From contig NC_007677.1 of assembly GCF_000013045.1 (NCBI RefSeq), positions 1,302,001 through 1,366,000 on the forward strand: a stretch of 64,000 nt of DNA, written 5' to 3'. The position numbers and the translations under genes are program-made. The notes beneath the pieces were generated by a model. The model was not told the origin of the DNA. It saw only the letters and a list, made by a program, of their open reading frames with translations, and did not search any database. Below, piece by piece: positions 39,070 through 48,167 of the stretch. Within the stretch, counting starts at the first letter, position 1. Each line of letters starts with the position of its first letter. Origin of the DNA: Salinibacter ruber DSM 13855. GTDB lineage: Bacteria > Bacteroidota > Rhodothermia > Rhodothermales > Salinibacteraceae.

Positions 39070-39903
39070 ATGCCCGACGCACCAGTCTACGCCGACCTCC
39101 ACGCCCACACCCAGTGCTCCGATGGGCATCTCGCGCCGGAGGCACTCGTAGCGCGGGCGGCCGAGCAGGGCCTTCAGGCGTTCGCCGTGACGGACCACGA
39201 CACTGTAGCGGGCCTTCCGGCGGCCCGTGAGGCGGCAGCGGCCCATGGCTTGCGGCTCGTGCCCGGCGTCGAGCTCAGCACGGCGGTGGACGGTCGGGGG
39301 GTACACCTTCTCGGCTACGGGTTTGATCCGGAGCATTCGGCCCTCACCGATTACCTGACGGCCTTCACCTCGCGCCGCCGAGAACGTCTCCGGCAGATGG
39401 TTCGGCGGCTCGCGGACCGCGGCGTCGATGTCTCCAGCAATACGGTCGAACAGCACGTCGGGACGAGCGCAGCGCCGGGCCGTCCCCATTTGGCCCGGGC
39501 CCTGGCGGCGGAGGGGCATGTTGAGAACTACCGCGAGGCGTTTGAGCAGTACTTAGGCACGGACCGACCGGCGTACGTGCCGGCGCCGACACGGCCTGCG
39601 GGGGACGCCATCGATGCGGTGCACGCCGCGGGGGGCGTCGCGGTGCTGGCGCATCCCGGCCAGTGGACGCCGAGCCCTGTGCGCCGGGCCCTTCGTGAAC
39701 AGGGACTGGACGGCATCGAATGCCATGCCGCGAGCCACCCCGCGTACCTCGTCGACTACTACCGGAAGATCTGCCGGGCCCACGATCTACTGATAACTGG
39801 GGGCTCCGACTACCACGGTGGGCCGGAGGCGGAGGGCGATGCCCCCGGCACCGTGGGCCTCACGCGGGGCCAGTGGGAACGATTCCGGGACGCCGCCCTG
39901 TAA
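39070..39903 (+). CDS. PHP-domain phosphoesterase
   Basis: 277 residues. PHP metal-dependent phosphoesterase of the RNase AM/TrpH type, which acts on 3',5'-bisphosphonucleotides or 5' ends of RNA. Metal ligands appear in [37 protein letters not shown] and, near the end, TGGSDYHG. Full length. The exact substrate is not shown by the sequence. It lies 47 bases upstream of ribH and may share its transcript. Confidence 0.92.
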   Translation: MPDAPVYADLHAHTQCSDGHLAPEALVARAAEQGLQAFAVTDHDTVAGLPAAREAAAAHGLRLVPGVELSTAVDGRGVHLLGYGFDPEHSALTDYLTAFTSRRRERLRQMVRRLADRGVDVSSNTVEQHVGTSAAPGRPHLARALAAEGHVENYREAFEQYLGTDRPAYVPAPTRPAGDAIDAVHAAGGVAVLAHPGQWTPSPVRRALREQGLDGIECHAASHPAYLVDYYRKICRAHDLLITGGSDYHGGPEAEGDAPGTVGLTRGQWERFRDAAL

Positions 39904-39950
39904 CAGCGTCGCTCGAATCCACCACCCTTTGTCTTTCACCCGCCTACTCA

Positions 39951-40421
39951 ATGCCCACGCATCTCGAAGGCGATCTCGTCGTTGACGGCCACCGGTTTGC
40001 CCTCGTCGTGGGGCGCTTCAACGAGCACGTCACCGAGGACCTGCTCGGCGGCGCCCTGGACACACTGGAGCGCCACGGGGCCGATCTGGACGAGGTCACG
40101 GTGGTCCACGTGCCGGGCTCGTGGGAGATTCCCGTCGCGGCCCAGAAGTGCGCCCGCACCGGCGACTACGACGCGGTGATCTGCCTCGGCGCCGTCGTTC
40201 GGGGCGAGACGCCCCACTTCGACTATGTCTGCTCGGGGGCCACGAGCGGGACGATGCAGACGTCGCTCGATACGGAGGTGCCGGTGCTGTTTGGAATTCT
40301 GACGACCGACACGGTCGACCAGGCGATCGCCCGGGCGGGATCGAAGGCCGGCAACAAGGGGCGCGAGGCCGCCGAGGCCGCCATCGAGATGGCGACGCTC
40401 ATGCCCAAGCTCGAAGGCTAA
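39951..40421 (+). CDS. ribH: 6,7-dimethyl-8-ribityllumazine synthase
   Basis: 156 residues. Condenses the ribityl-pyrimidine with dihydroxybutanone phosphate in riboflavin synthesis and usually assembles as a 60-mer. Family blocks: [51 protein letters not shown] (with the active-site His) and [16 protein letters not shown], then [19 protein letters not shown]. The ATG at 39951 is right for the family. No FMN riboswitch fits in the 47-base gap upstream. Confidence 0.97.
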   Translation: MPTHLEGDLVVDGHRFALVVGRFNEHVTEDLLGGALDTLERHGADLDEVTVVHVPGSWEIPVAAQKCARTGDYDAVICLGAVVRGETPHFDYVCSGATSGTMQTSLDTEVPVLFGILTTDTVDQAIARAGSKAGNKGREAAEAAIEMATLMPKLEG

Positions 40422-40562
40422 CGGAGCGCGTCCCAGCGAGTCGGAAGGGGTCACGGAAAGTTCACGGCGGGACCGGGGGCGTGCCCGGCCTCGGACGAAA
40501 CGTATCGGCGCAAATATGCGTCCCAAGGGACACAAAAAGTGGCGAGTCCTGCCGCTTAAGAT

Positions 40563-40637
40563 GGTGGGTGTAGCTCAGTCGGTTAGAGCGCTAGGTTGTG
40601 GTCCTAGAGGCCGTGGGTTCAAATCCCACCACTCACC
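40563..40637 (+). tRNA. tRNA-His (GTG)
   Basis: Complete cloverleaf. Acceptor GTGGGTG/CACTCAC with one G-U pair, anticodon stem CTAGG/CCTAG, loop TTGTGGT giving anticodon GTG, T arm GTGGG-TTCAAAT-CCCAC. An encoded G at -1 (40563) and discriminator C are the tRNA-His identity elements. CCA is not encoded. Followed by tRNA-Glu. Confidence 0.97.
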
Positions 40638-40676
40638 CCGCCTGCGATCCTGAAAACTGGGGTCGTCGCTGCTGAT

Positions 40677-40754
40677 GCCGCGTTCGTCTAGCCTGGTCTA
40701 GGACGCCGGCTTTTCACGCCGGTAACACGGGTTCAAATCCCGTACGCGGTACCA
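40677..40754 (+). tRNA. tRNA-Glu (TTC)
   Basis: Acceptor GCCGCGT/ACGCGGT with a terminal G-U, anticodon stem CCGGC/GCCGG and loop TTTTCAC giving anticodon TTC. T arm ACGGG-TTCAAAT-CCCGT. The discriminator A is followed by an encoded CCA (40752-40754), unlike the neighbouring tRNA-His. Likely one transcript with tRNA-His, ending at the terminator at 40771. Confidence 0.95.
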
Positions 40755-40770
40755 TTCTGCTTGTCCTAGG

Positions 40771-40799
40771 GCCCCGGACGTATGCTTCCGGGGCTTTTT
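40771..40799 (+). terminator. Intrinsic terminator of the tRNA-His/tRNA-Glu operon
   Basis: Perfect 7-bp stem GCCCCGG/CCGGGGC with a 10-base loop and TTTTT immediately after, 17 bases past the tRNA-Glu CCA. The converging glycosyltransferase gene ends just beyond it. Confidence 0.85.
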
Positions 40800-40817
40800 C
40801 TGTTTGGACACAGCGGC

Positions 40818-41969
40818 CTACGCCGGGGTGAGGGGCTGCTCCACAACGGTTTTGAACAAATCGTCGTAGTCCGCCGCGTGGGCGCCCCAGTCGAGGGGGG
40901 CGGGCATCTGACGCAGGGTGTCGGGCGGCAGGGGCCGCTCCTCCCGTTGCAGAATGGAGCGGAGCACCGCAAAAAGGTGGTCCGCGTCGTCGTAGAAGAT
41001 CGGGGCGTGGAGGAGGGGGCGGTGGTGCGTCTCGGGGATCAGCTCCGGATAGCTGAGGCGGTTGGGCAGCACCGGGTGGCAGCCGCAGTAGATGGCCTCC
41101 TGGATGGCCCCCCCGAAGAACTCGTGCCGGGCCGTGGACACGACCACGTCCGCCCGGTGCAACAGCCGGCTGTACTGGTCGAAGTCCTCCGCGTAGCCGT
41201 AGTGGAGGATGCGCCCGGCGTAGCGTTCGAAGGCCCGCTCAAACGCCTCCGGCTGCTCGTGGAAGTGTTTTCCCGCCAGGATGAGACGAAACGGCACCTC
41301 GGCGTCGTCGAGCCGGTTCATCATCCGAAAAAAACCCGACGGGTTCTTGTCGTACTCCCACCGCTGGTTCCAGAGCACGACGGGCGGGGCGGTGCCGCGC
41401 GGCGTCCGGCCCGTGTCGGCGCTTCGGTACTCGTCGTGGGCCGCGAGGTCGATGCCCGGGTGCAGCACCGTGCTCTTGTCGCGGATGTCGCGCACGGTGT
41501 GCATGTTGGTGAAGTCGGGGAAGTCGCGGAGGAGCTGGGGAAGTGCCTCGGTGAACTCGTCGAAGTGTGACTGGGTGTTGAAGACGACCCGGTCGGCGGC
41601 CAGGGCCGAGAGGTAATTCGTGATGGCGTAGGCCCGCTCCCGCTCCTCGTCGGGCGGCACCGGATAGGTGAGTTGGTTTTCGTGGAAGTACACGACGGCC
41701 GGCACGTCGTCGAGATGGGGGCGGGCGAGAGACAGCACGGCCGGCAGATTGACCATGTCCGTGGCAAAGAGCAGGTCGGGCCGGAAGCCGTCGTCCACGA
41801 CCGATCGTACTTTCTGGGCCAGGGTCACCCCACCGCCCTCCATCCGCCACTGCCAGAACCGCCCCGGCATGGTGACCGAGCGAATGTCATGGGTGCTGTG
41901 CTCGGCAAGCCCATCCAGAAAGCGGCGCCGAGACCCGCTGTGCCAGGGCTCCAGGGCAAGAACGTTCAT
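40818..41969 (-). CDS. Glycosyltransferase with tRNA-queuosine alpha-mannosyltransferase (DUF3524-like) N-terminal domain
   Basis: 383 residues. The N-terminal half looks like the DUF3524 domain of QTMAN/GTDC1, which mannosylates queuosine in vertebrate tRNA-Asp: MNVLALEPWHSGSRRRFLDG, then MPGRFWQWRMEGG, LFATDMVNLPAVLSLARPHL and VVYFHENQLTYPV. The C-terminal half is a GT-B group 1 fold (VVLWNQRWEYDKNPSGFFRM, and VVVSTARHEFFGGAIQEAIY with the donor-binding Glu). It lies next to a tRNA-His gene, a queuosine-type tRNA, which may be chance. The domain resemblance is from memory; the substrate in bacteria is not shown. Confidence 0.8.
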   Translation of the reverse strand: MNVLALEPWHSGSRRRFLDGLAEHSTHDIRSVTMPGRFWQWRMEGGGVTLAQKVRSVVDDGFRPDLLFATDMVNLPAVLSLARPHLDDVPAVVYFHENQLTYPVPPDEERERAYAITNYLSALAADRVVFNTQSHFDEFTEALPQLLRDFPDFTNMHTVRDIRDKSTVLHPGIDLAAHDEYRSADTGRTPRGTAPPVVLWNQRWEYDKNPSGFFRMMNRLDDAEVPFRLILAGKHFHEQPEAFERAFERYAGRILHYGYAEDFDQYSRLLHRADVVVSTARHEFFGGAIQEAIYCGCHPVLPNRLSYPELIPETHHRPLLHAPIFYDDADHLFAVLRSILQREERPLPPDTLRQMPAPLDWGAHAADYDDLFKTVVEQPLTPA

Positions 41970-42013
41970 CGGGGAGGCGGGCGGTGATACAAAAGACCAG
42001 CGGCGGGGAGCGA

Positions 42014-42250
42014 CTACTGGGCGTCAAGGCGCTCACTTAGGGCCTCGTCCTCGGCAGGGGTCGCGGGACGAACGATTGCGATCGACCGCTCCTGAAGCGC
42101 CCGCCGAAGGGGGGAGCTCCGCCCCTCCTCCGGGGTGATAAACGCCTCTTCGTCGGGGGCGAGGCGAAGCTGGCGGGACGACAGAGACACCTCCACGGCC
42201 TCGGACCCGTTGTTCTTAATTAGCATGCCGCGTCGAATCCGGTCGGACAT
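42014..42250 (-). CDS. Small hypothetical protein
   Basis: 78 residues when started at the ATG at 42250; starts at 42295 or 42226 are also possible. No family recognised. It has a beta-like N terminus (GMLIKNNGSEAVEVSLSSRQ) and a charged helical end. It lies 44 bases upstream of the glycosyltransferase on the same strand, so it may be co-transcribed with it. Soluble, without signal or membrane segments. Confidence 0.55.
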   Translation of the reverse strand: MSDRIRRGMLIKNNGSEAVEVSLSSRQLRLAPDEEAFITPEEGRSSPLRRALQERSIAIVRPATPAEDEALSERLDAQ

Positions 42251-42414
42251 TGGCCCCGATGTGGTCGTGAGGGATGGAGGCCCGTGCCTCTTCATGTTGA
42301 CTCCACACCGTGCAACCTATACACTGCCGAGTAGGGTTGCATCCCGACGACGGCATTTTATTGAAAATCAGTCCTGTCGGCCGGAGCGCTGGTCGGAGAG
42401 GGGGGGACCAAAGA

Positions 42415-43134
42415 GTGTCCGATCGACCGTCCGTTTCATCGAGCATCGTCCGGTTCGTGCGCGATTGTGCACGGGGCCTGCTCGACGTCGCTTACCCGCC
42501 GCGGTGTCTCGGGTGCGGCGGGCGGGCCGAGTCGCCACAGCTCCCGCTGTGCCCGACGTGTGTGCGGTCGCTGGAGCGGGCGCCCGAGGTGGAGGTGACC
42601 GCCCGGCTCGATCGGCTGCCGATCGGGACGAGCATCTTCGACGAGGCGCTGGCCCTGTGGGTCTTCGACAAAGGGGGGACCCTGCAGGCCGTCCAGCATG
42701 CGCTCAAGTACCAGAACCGCCCGCGGTACGGCGTGCCGCTAGGGCGCCTCATGGGCGAGGCCTTCGCGGAGCGGCATCCGACCCCCGACGGCGTAGTGCC
42801 GGTGCCGCTCCACCGGACGCGGCAACTGGAGCGGGGGTATAACCAGAGCGCCGTGCTCGCGGAAGGCGTGGCGGAGGCGTTGAGCTGTCCCGGTCGCCCT
42901 GACCTCTTGGCGCGGCCGCATCCCACCCGTTCACAGACCGGACTGTCCCGGGAGGAGCGCTGGCGCAACGTGCGCGACTCCTTCTCGGCCGATCCGGCAG
43001 CGGCCGACGGGCACTGGCTCCTGGTGGACGATGTGCTCACCACAGGGGCTACGGCCGTGGCCGCCGGGCAGACGCTGGCGGGGGCCGGCGCCGACGCCCT
43101 CAATCTCATGACCCTCGGCCTCGCCCGACAGTAA
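42415..43134 (+). CDS. comF: ComF family phosphoribosyltransferase-like protein
   Basis: 239 residues from the GTG at 42415, which follows a purine-rich run (GGAGAGGGGGG), one of the few Shine-Dalgarno-like sites here. The N-terminal zinc finger is seen as CLGCGG and LCPTCV, and the C-terminal PRTase motif is LLVDDVLTTGAT. ComF is needed for DNA uptake in competent bacteria and may drive inward ssDNA transport. It is also found in species not known to be competent. Confidence 0.92.
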   Translation: MSDRPSVSSSIVRFVRDCARGLLDVAYPPRCLGCGGRAESPQLPLCPTCVRSLERAPEVEVTARLDRLPIGTSIFDEALALWVFDKGGTLQAVQHALKYQNRPRYGVPLGRLMGEAFAERHPTPDGVVPVPLHRTRQLERGYNQSAVLAEGVAEALSCPGRPDLLARPHPTRSQTGLSREERWRNVRDSFSADPAAADGHWLLVDDVLTTGATAVAAGQTLAGAGADALNLMTLGLARQ

Positions 43135-43190
43135 TGCAGCGGCCAGGCTCGGGGGCATCGGCGAAGAGACACGAGTTCATCCCTGCGTCG

Positions 43191-43751
43191 TCAGGAGGTC
43201 GGACGGGGGCTCTGCCCCTGCAGCTTGTCGGCGTGCTTCTTCCGGAGCTTGGCGACCTTCGGAGAGATGACGGACTGGCAGTAGGGCTGGGCCGGGTTGC
43301 GCTCGTAGTAGTCCTGGTGCTTGTCCTCGGCCTCGTAAAAGGTGTCCAGGGGCTCCACCTCGGTCACAATCGGGTCCCCGAAGACCCCGTTGGCCTCCAG
43401 GCGCTCGATGAGGCCCTCGGCAATCTCCCGCTGCTCATCGTCGTGGTGGAGAATGATGGATCGGTACTGCGGGCCCACGTCGGCGCCCTCCTGGTCCTTG
43501 GTGGTCGGGTTGTGGATCGTGAAGAAAATCTCCAGCAGGTCACGGTACGCGATCACGGACGGATCGTAGGTCAGCTGTACCACCTCGGCGTGGCCGGTGG
43601 TGCCGCTGCAGACCTGCCGGTACGAAGGGGCTTGGACGTGGCCGCCGGCGTAGCCGGAGACAATCTCCGTGACGCCGTCCACTTCTTCGTACACCGCTTC
43701 CAGGCACCAGAAGCAGCCGCCACCGAGGGTTGCGTGGTTGAGGGTCGACAC
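43191..43751 (-). CDS. msrA: Peptide-methionine (S)-S-oxide reductase MsrA
   Basis: 186 residues from the GTG at 43751, which gives the family-like start STLNHATLGGGCFWCLEAVY. The catalytic Cys is in GGCFWC. Repairs oxidised methionine. Other blocks are EIVSGYAGGHVQAPSYRQVC, HAEVVQLTYDP and QYRSIILHHDDEQ. The frame is open to 43877, so an ATG there could add 42 residues of poor composition. Divergent from ndk. Confidence 0.93.
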   Translation of the reverse strand: MSTLNHATLGGGCFWCLEAVYEEVDGVTEIVSGYAGGHVQAPSYRQVCSGTTGHAEVVQLTYDPSVIAYRDLLEIFFTIHNPTTKDQEGADVGPQYRSIILHHDDEQREIAEGLIERLEANGVFGDPIVTEVEPLDTFYEAEDKHQDYYERNPAQPYCQSVISPKVAKLRKKHADKLQGQSPRPTS

Positions 43752-44022
43752 GGGTCGAGTAGGGACTTGTGAGAAGGACAGCGGTTTTCCAATGCACGCG
43801 GGGAAGCCCTGTTGCCCCGAAGACGCACAGAGCAGTGTGGATGGCACACTCGTTACGAGCGGGCTTTTGGGATTCACGGATGACTAACACCAGGGGGACT
43901 GCAAAGAGACGTGCATCCCATACCTTGAGGATGTCGACGCGTGGGCCGCAACTCGTGTCAACGCCGCGAGCCCACAGTCGGAGCCGTCTCATCATCTCTC
44001 ATTCTTTCCCTCTTCTGCAGCC

Positions 44023-44451
44023 ATGGCCACCGAACGCACCCTCGCCATTCTCAAGCCCGACTGTGTCCGCAAGGAAAAGGTCGGCGAGGTCCTTCGCCGC
44101 ATTCAAGACGCCGGGTTTCAACTCTGCGCGATGAAAATGATTACGATGTCGAAGGCCGAGGCCGAAGGCTTCTATGCGGTCCACGAGGACAAGCCGTTCT
44201 TCGACGACCTGACCGACTTCATGTCGAGCGGGCCGTGCGTGCCCGTCGTTTTGGAAAAAGAGAACGCCATCGCGGACTTCCGTGAGCTGATTGGGGCGAC
44301 CGACCCCGACGAGGCGGCGGAGGGAACCATCCGGAGTGATTTTGCCGGGTCCATCCAGGAAAACATCGTTCACGGCTCCGACTCCCCGTCGAACGGGCAA
44401 AAGGAGGCCGGCTACTTCTTTCCCGAGCACGAAATCGTCGCCAACACGTGA
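44023..44451 (+). CDS. ndk: Nucleoside diphosphate kinase
   Basis: 142 residues. Transfers gamma-phosphate between nucleotides through a phosphohistidine. Starts [20 protein letters not shown]; catalytic His in [20 protein letters not shown]. Normal length. The stop codon overlaps the GTG start of the next gene, namZ, by four bases (GTGA), so the two are probably translationally coupled although their roles look unrelated. Confidence 0.98.
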   Translation: MATERTLAILKPDCVRKEKVGEVLRRIQDAGFQLCAMKMITMSKAEAEGFYAVHEDKPFFDDLTDFMSSGPCVPVVLEKENAIADFRELIGATDPDEAAEGTIRSDFAGSIQENIVHGSDSPSNGQKEAGYFFPEHEIVANT

Positions 44452-45767
44452 GTGTTCTCCCAGGCCTTTTTGGATCGCGGCGCAGGGCCTACTGCGGGCT
44501 GTTGCTCTTGGGAGTCATGGCTGCGGGACTGATGGGGTGTGCGCCGGACGAAGAAGAGTCCGCACCGGTACGGGTGGGGGCCGAGGTGCTCGCCGAGAAT
44601 GACTTTGCGTCCCTGTCCGGCCAGCGGGTCGGACTGATTGCCAATCACACGACGCGGGTGGACACCTCGCACCTGGCAGATCGCCTCGCCGCGGCCCCCA
44701 CGGTGGAGCTCGGGGCCCTCTTTTCGCCGGAGCACGGCTTTCGGGGGACGGCCGGCGCGGGGGAGAAGGTGGGTAACGCCCGCGATCCCCGCACGGGGGC
44801 GCCGGTCTACAGCCTCTACGGCGACACGCGGCGGCCGACGCCGGAGATGCTCGAGGGGCTCGACGTTCTGGTGTTCGACGTGCAGGACGTGGGCGCGCGG
44901 TTCTACACGTACATCACCACGATGGGCCTGTCGATGCAGGCCGCCGCCGAGGCCGACCTGCCGTTCGTGGTGCTCGACCGCCCAAATCCACTGGGGGGGA
45001 CGTACACCGACGGCTTTGTTCTGGAGCCCCCCCACGCCTCGTTCGTGGGGCGCTACCCGATCCCAATCACCCACGGCCTGACGATTGGGGAGCTGGCCCG
45101 CTACATTCAGTCCGAGCAGCTGCTCGCGGGCGTCGGGGCACTGGATCTGTCCGTGGTGGAAATGAAAAACTGGTCGCGCGATACGCAGTGGCCGGACACA
45201 GGGCGCGACTGGAGGCCGCCGAGCCCCAACCTGCCGACCTGGGAGACCGCGTTGTTGTACCCAGGAATGTGCTTCTTCGAGGGCGTCCGGGTGGGTGAGG
45301 GGCGGGGAACGGAGCGGCCGTTCCGTCAGATCGGCGCGCCGTGGCCGCCGGCAGCGGCCCAGCGGGTGGTCGACACGCTTCGTGCCCGAGATCTAGCCGG
45401 CGTGGCCGTGGACACGGCGGCCTTCACGCCTCGCTCCATGCCGGGGGCGCCGGCGCCTCGGTTCGAAGGCGAACAGCTGTACGGCTTCGAGGTGCGGGTG
45501 ACAGACCGCCGTGCCGTGGAGCCGGTCAAGGTCGGTCTTCACGCCCTCCATGCCATGCATGAGCGCGCGCAGGTGCGAGGAGATACGGCGTTTGTGAGTC
45601 GGCCCGAGCACCTCACGCGACTGGCGGGCACTGATCGGCTTGTGACGCAGCTCCGGGCCGGCGCGTCCCCGGAGGCCATCATCGCGTCCTGGGCGAAGGG
45701 CGTGAAAGATTTCCGTGACCGCCGGGCCTCCGCTTTGCTCTACGAGGCCGAGACGGAACCCCGCTAG
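44448..45767 (+). CDS. NamZ-like (DUF1343) exo-beta-N-acetylmuramidase lipoprotein
   Basis: 439 residues. A signal peptide with lipobox LMGC is followed by a DUF1343 domain. The characterised member NamZ cleaves N-acetylmuramic acid from the non-reducing ends of peptidoglycan fragments. Family blocks: [59 protein letters not shown] and [20 protein letters not shown]. The GTG start overlaps ndk. Likely periplasmic and part of peptidoglycan recycling, near dacB and dap genes. Confidence 0.88.
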   Translation: MSVLPGLFGSRRRAYCGLLLLGVMAAGLMGCAPDEEESAPVRVGAEVLAENDFASLSGQRVGLIANHTTRVDTSHLADRLAAAPTVELGALFSPEHGFRGTAGAGEKVGNARDPRTGAPVYSLYGDTRRPTPEMLEGLDVLVFDVQDVGARFYTYITTMGLSMQAAAEADLPFVVLDRPNPLGGTYTDGFVLEPPHASFVGRYPIPITHGLTIGELARYIQSEQLLAGVGALDLSVVEMKNWSRDTQWPDTGRDWRPPSPNLPTWETALLYPGMCFFEGVRVGEGRGTERPFRQIGAPWPPAAAQRVVDTLRARDLAGVAVDTAAFTPRSMPGAPAPRFEGEQLYGFEVRVTDRRAVEPVKVGLHALHAMHERAQVRGDTAFVSRPEHLTRLAGTDRLVTQLRAGASPEAIIASWAKGVKDFRDRRASALLYEAETEPR

Positions 45768-46013
45768 CTACTGCTCCTCCGCCGCGGACTGCTCATCGGG
45801 AGCCCACAGAAGCGCGTAGATGATTTCGGCGTATCCGCCGATGATGAGGACCGGGGAGACGTAGAGGGAAATGAAGCCCAGGTACTGCCCCTCAAGGTAC
45901 ATGGCCGTAAAGCCCACCACGATGAGCGCTACGCCGATCAGAAGAAGGACGTAGTTCCAGTTCGCGAAGACAAGCGTCCCGGATCGATTCTGGCGCCGAG
46001 AGGACTGGGGCAT
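45768..46013 (-). CDS. DUF3098 small membrane protein
   Basis: 81 residues from the ATG at 46013. Two transmembrane helices (YVLLLIGVALIVVGFTAMYL and LYVSPVLIIGGYAEIIYALL) fit the DUF3098 family of Bacteroidota, of unknown function. The frame extends further upstream but without protein character. Its stop lies directly against the namZ stop on the opposite strand. The C terminus is short and acidic. Confidence 0.8.
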   Translation of the reverse strand: MPQSSRRQNRSGTLVFANWNYVLLLIGVALIVVGFTAMYLEGQYLGFISLYVSPVLIIGGYAEIIYALLWAPDEQSAAEEQ

Positions 46014-46177
46014 GAAGCGAAAGGGCCTAGATGCAAGGCGACACGCCGAGGCGGTGACGAAAGCAGGATCGTCCAGGGGATGGGGAAGAGCGCTTTTCGT
46101 CGAGCACAAGAAACCATGGATCACTGAGGAAGGTTCCAGCCGTCGTCCATTCTCGCAGCCTTAAGTGCCTCTCCTCC

Positions 46178-47611
46178 ATGTACCGCCGGTGCGTTCTCGT
46201 CGCGGGAATCCTGCTCGCCGTGGTGTCCCTACCGACAGAAGCCCTGGCGCAGCCCCTCCCGGCCCGCATCGATTCGCTGCTTCAGGAGCGTCGTGCCGCC
46301 CATGCGTTCTGGGGGGTCAGTATTTACGACCTCGAGGGCGACAGCCTCCTGTACGAGCGGAACGGGGACCGCGGCTTTCTACCGGCGTCCAACCAGAAGC
46401 TGTTCACCACGGCCGCGGCGCTCGATCTGCTGGGACCAGAGCACCGGTACGAGACGACGCTTTCTTTTGACGGAACGACGCGGGACTCGGTGATGCGGGG
46501 CGATTTGCGGCTCGTCGGATCCGGGGACCCGACGTTCGGAAGCACCGCCCTGGAGCGCACGGACCCCCTCCGCAACTGGGCGGAGCGATTGGCCGAGATG
46601 GGGGTCCGTCGGATTGAGGGGCGCCTCATTGGGGACGACCAGGCGTTCCTGAATGGGTTCTATCCGGACGGCTGGAGCGTGAGCTACCTGACCCGGCAGA
46701 AGGGCCAGCAGATGGGCGTCCGCGCCGGAGGACTCAGCTACCGGGACAACACGGTGCCCGTCACGGTTCGGGCGACGACGCCGGGAACGCCGCCCGAGGT
46801 GCGCATTCAACCCGAGGGGGTGCTCTCGGTGAAAAACGAGGCCGTCACGAGCGAGCGGTGGCGGGGGAGCACGCTGCTCATCAACCGCACCTTTTCGACG
46901 AACAGGATCGTGCTGACCGGATCGGTGGCGCGGTCCTACGGTGGGGTGCGCAACGTGCCGGTCAGCGACCCGACGGCCTTTACGCTCCGCATCTTCCGGG
47001 AGCGTCTTCAGGATGCCGGCATCGAGACGGATCTGGAGCTCGTCAATGCGGAGGCGGTCGATGCCCCGTCCGGGGGGGGCAAGCCCCTGTTCGTGTACGT
47101 CTCGCCCCTGTTGTCCGAGATCGTCACCGAGATTAACAAGCGCAGCAACAACTTTTATGCGGAGCAGGTCCTTCGGACGTATGGATGGGGGGGCTCCACA
47201 CGGGGGGGCATTCAGCGCACGGAGTCGTTTCTGCGGCGGGCCGGCATCAACACGCGGCCGCTCTCCCTCAACGACGGGTCGGGGCTGTCCCGCAAAAACC
47301 TCGTCACGCCCCGGGCCCTCCAGGCGCTTCTCGCCCACATGAACGACCACGCGGCTGGCGATGTCTTTCGGGCGTCGATTCCGCGCGGGGGCGAGCGCAA
47401 CACGACCCTCCGCACGCGTCTGGGCCGCACGCAGGTGCGGGCCAAGACCGGGTCCCTCGCCTTCGTGCGGGGACTGAGCGGGTACGCCGAGCGTCCGGAC
47501 GGAGGGCGTGTGGCCTTCGCCCTGTTCGCCAACAACTACACCGGGCCGTCCTATCAGATCACCCACACCATGGACGACATCGTCCGGTTGCTCACCGCCC
47601 CTCCATCCTAA
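46178..47611 (+). CDS. dacB: D-alanyl-D-alanine carboxypeptidase/endopeptidase, PBP4 type
   Basis: 477 residues. A signal peptide (ILLAVVSLPTEALAQPLPAR) precedes an S13 peptidase domain. Serine motif ASNQKLFT (SxxK), KRSNNFYAEQVLRTYGWGG (SxN) and RAKTGSLAFVRGLSG (KTG) are all visible. It trims D-Ala from or cleaves cross-links in peptidoglycan in the periplasm. The family's inserted domains between the first two motifs are present. It clusters with namZ and an MreD-like gene. Confidence 0.95.
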   Translation: MYRRCVLVAGILLAVVSLPTEALAQPLPARIDSLLQERRAAHAFWGVSIYDLEGDSLLYERNGDRGFLPASNQKLFTTAAALDLLGPEHRYETTLSFDGTTRDSVMRGDLRLVGSGDPTFGSTALERTDPLRNWAERLAEMGVRRIEGRLIGDDQAFLNGFYPDGWSVSYLTRQKGQQMGVRAGGLSYRDNTVPVTVRATTPGTPPEVRIQPEGVLSVKNEAVTSERWRGSTLLINRTFSTNRIVLTGSVARSYGGVRNVPVSDPTAFTLRIFRERLQDAGIETDLELVNAEAVDAPSGGGKPLFVYVSPLLSEIVTEINKRSNNFYAEQVLRTYGWGGSTRGGIQRTESFLRRAGINTRPLSLNDGSGLSRKNLVTPRALQALLAHMNDHAAGDVFRASIPRGGERNTTLRTRLGRTQVRAKTGSLAFVRGLSGYAERPDGGRVAFALFANNYTGPSYQITHTMDDIVRLLTAPPS

Positions 47612-47657
47612 CGGACCTGCAGGCCCCGCACGTTGCGTCTGTCGTCCCTCTTCCTGT

Positions 47658-48125
47658 ATGTCGCGTTCTGCCCGTCGACTTCTCGCCGCGGTTGGGGTGT
47701 TTGGGCTGCAGTGGCTCATCGTGGGCCGCCTGCGGATCTACGGCGCCTACCCCGACGCCGTGCTCCTCTTCCTCGGGTGGTACGCGCTGCGGGAGGGGCG
47801 CCGGCGCGGCACGCTGGCGGGGGCGGGGCTGGGCCTGGCCCTGGACGTGGCCTACGGCACGTGGGGGATCCACATGTTCGTGAAGGCCCTGATTGGGTTT
47901 CTGGTGGGCCGGTTTGCGGTGGAGGAGCACACGCCCCTCATTATCCGGCCGCAGCAGGCCCTCCTCGGAAGTCTCGTGGTGGCCCTGTTGCACAACGGAC
48001 TGTTCGTTGCGCTCGTCGCGCTGCAGACCCAGGCCACGACGGGCTTTTTGCTGTACGGCCTGTGGCTGGGCTCGGCCGGCTACACGGCCGCCGTCGGCGG
48101 CATTGTGGCACTGTTCGCCCGGTAG
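47658..48125 (+). CDS. MreD-like rod-shape protein
   Basis: 155 residues, almost wholly hydrophobic with about five helices. It resembles MreD in RIYGAYPDAVLLFLGWYALREG and AGLGLALDVAYGTWGI, including the conserved Pro-Asp. MreD is an elongasome component. mreB and mreC are not in the window, so assignment rests on sequence pattern and the cell-wall neighbourhood. It follows dacB by 46 bases. Confidence 0.7.
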   Translation: MSRSARRLLAAVGVFGLQWLIVGRLRIYGAYPDAVLLFLGWYALREGRRRGTLAGAGLGLALDVAYGTWGIHMFVKALIGFLVGRFAVEEHTPLIIRPQQALLGSLVVALLHNGLFVALVALQTQATTGFLLYGLWLGSAGYTAAVGGIVALFAR

Positions 48126-48167
48126 GGGCCTCTCGGGCGTGCGGCGGTGGGGCGCGGCCGGGCCACG

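Noticed and set aside
39904-39950. FMN riboswitch before ribH
   Set aside because: The gap is only 47 bases, too short for the conserved RFN element.
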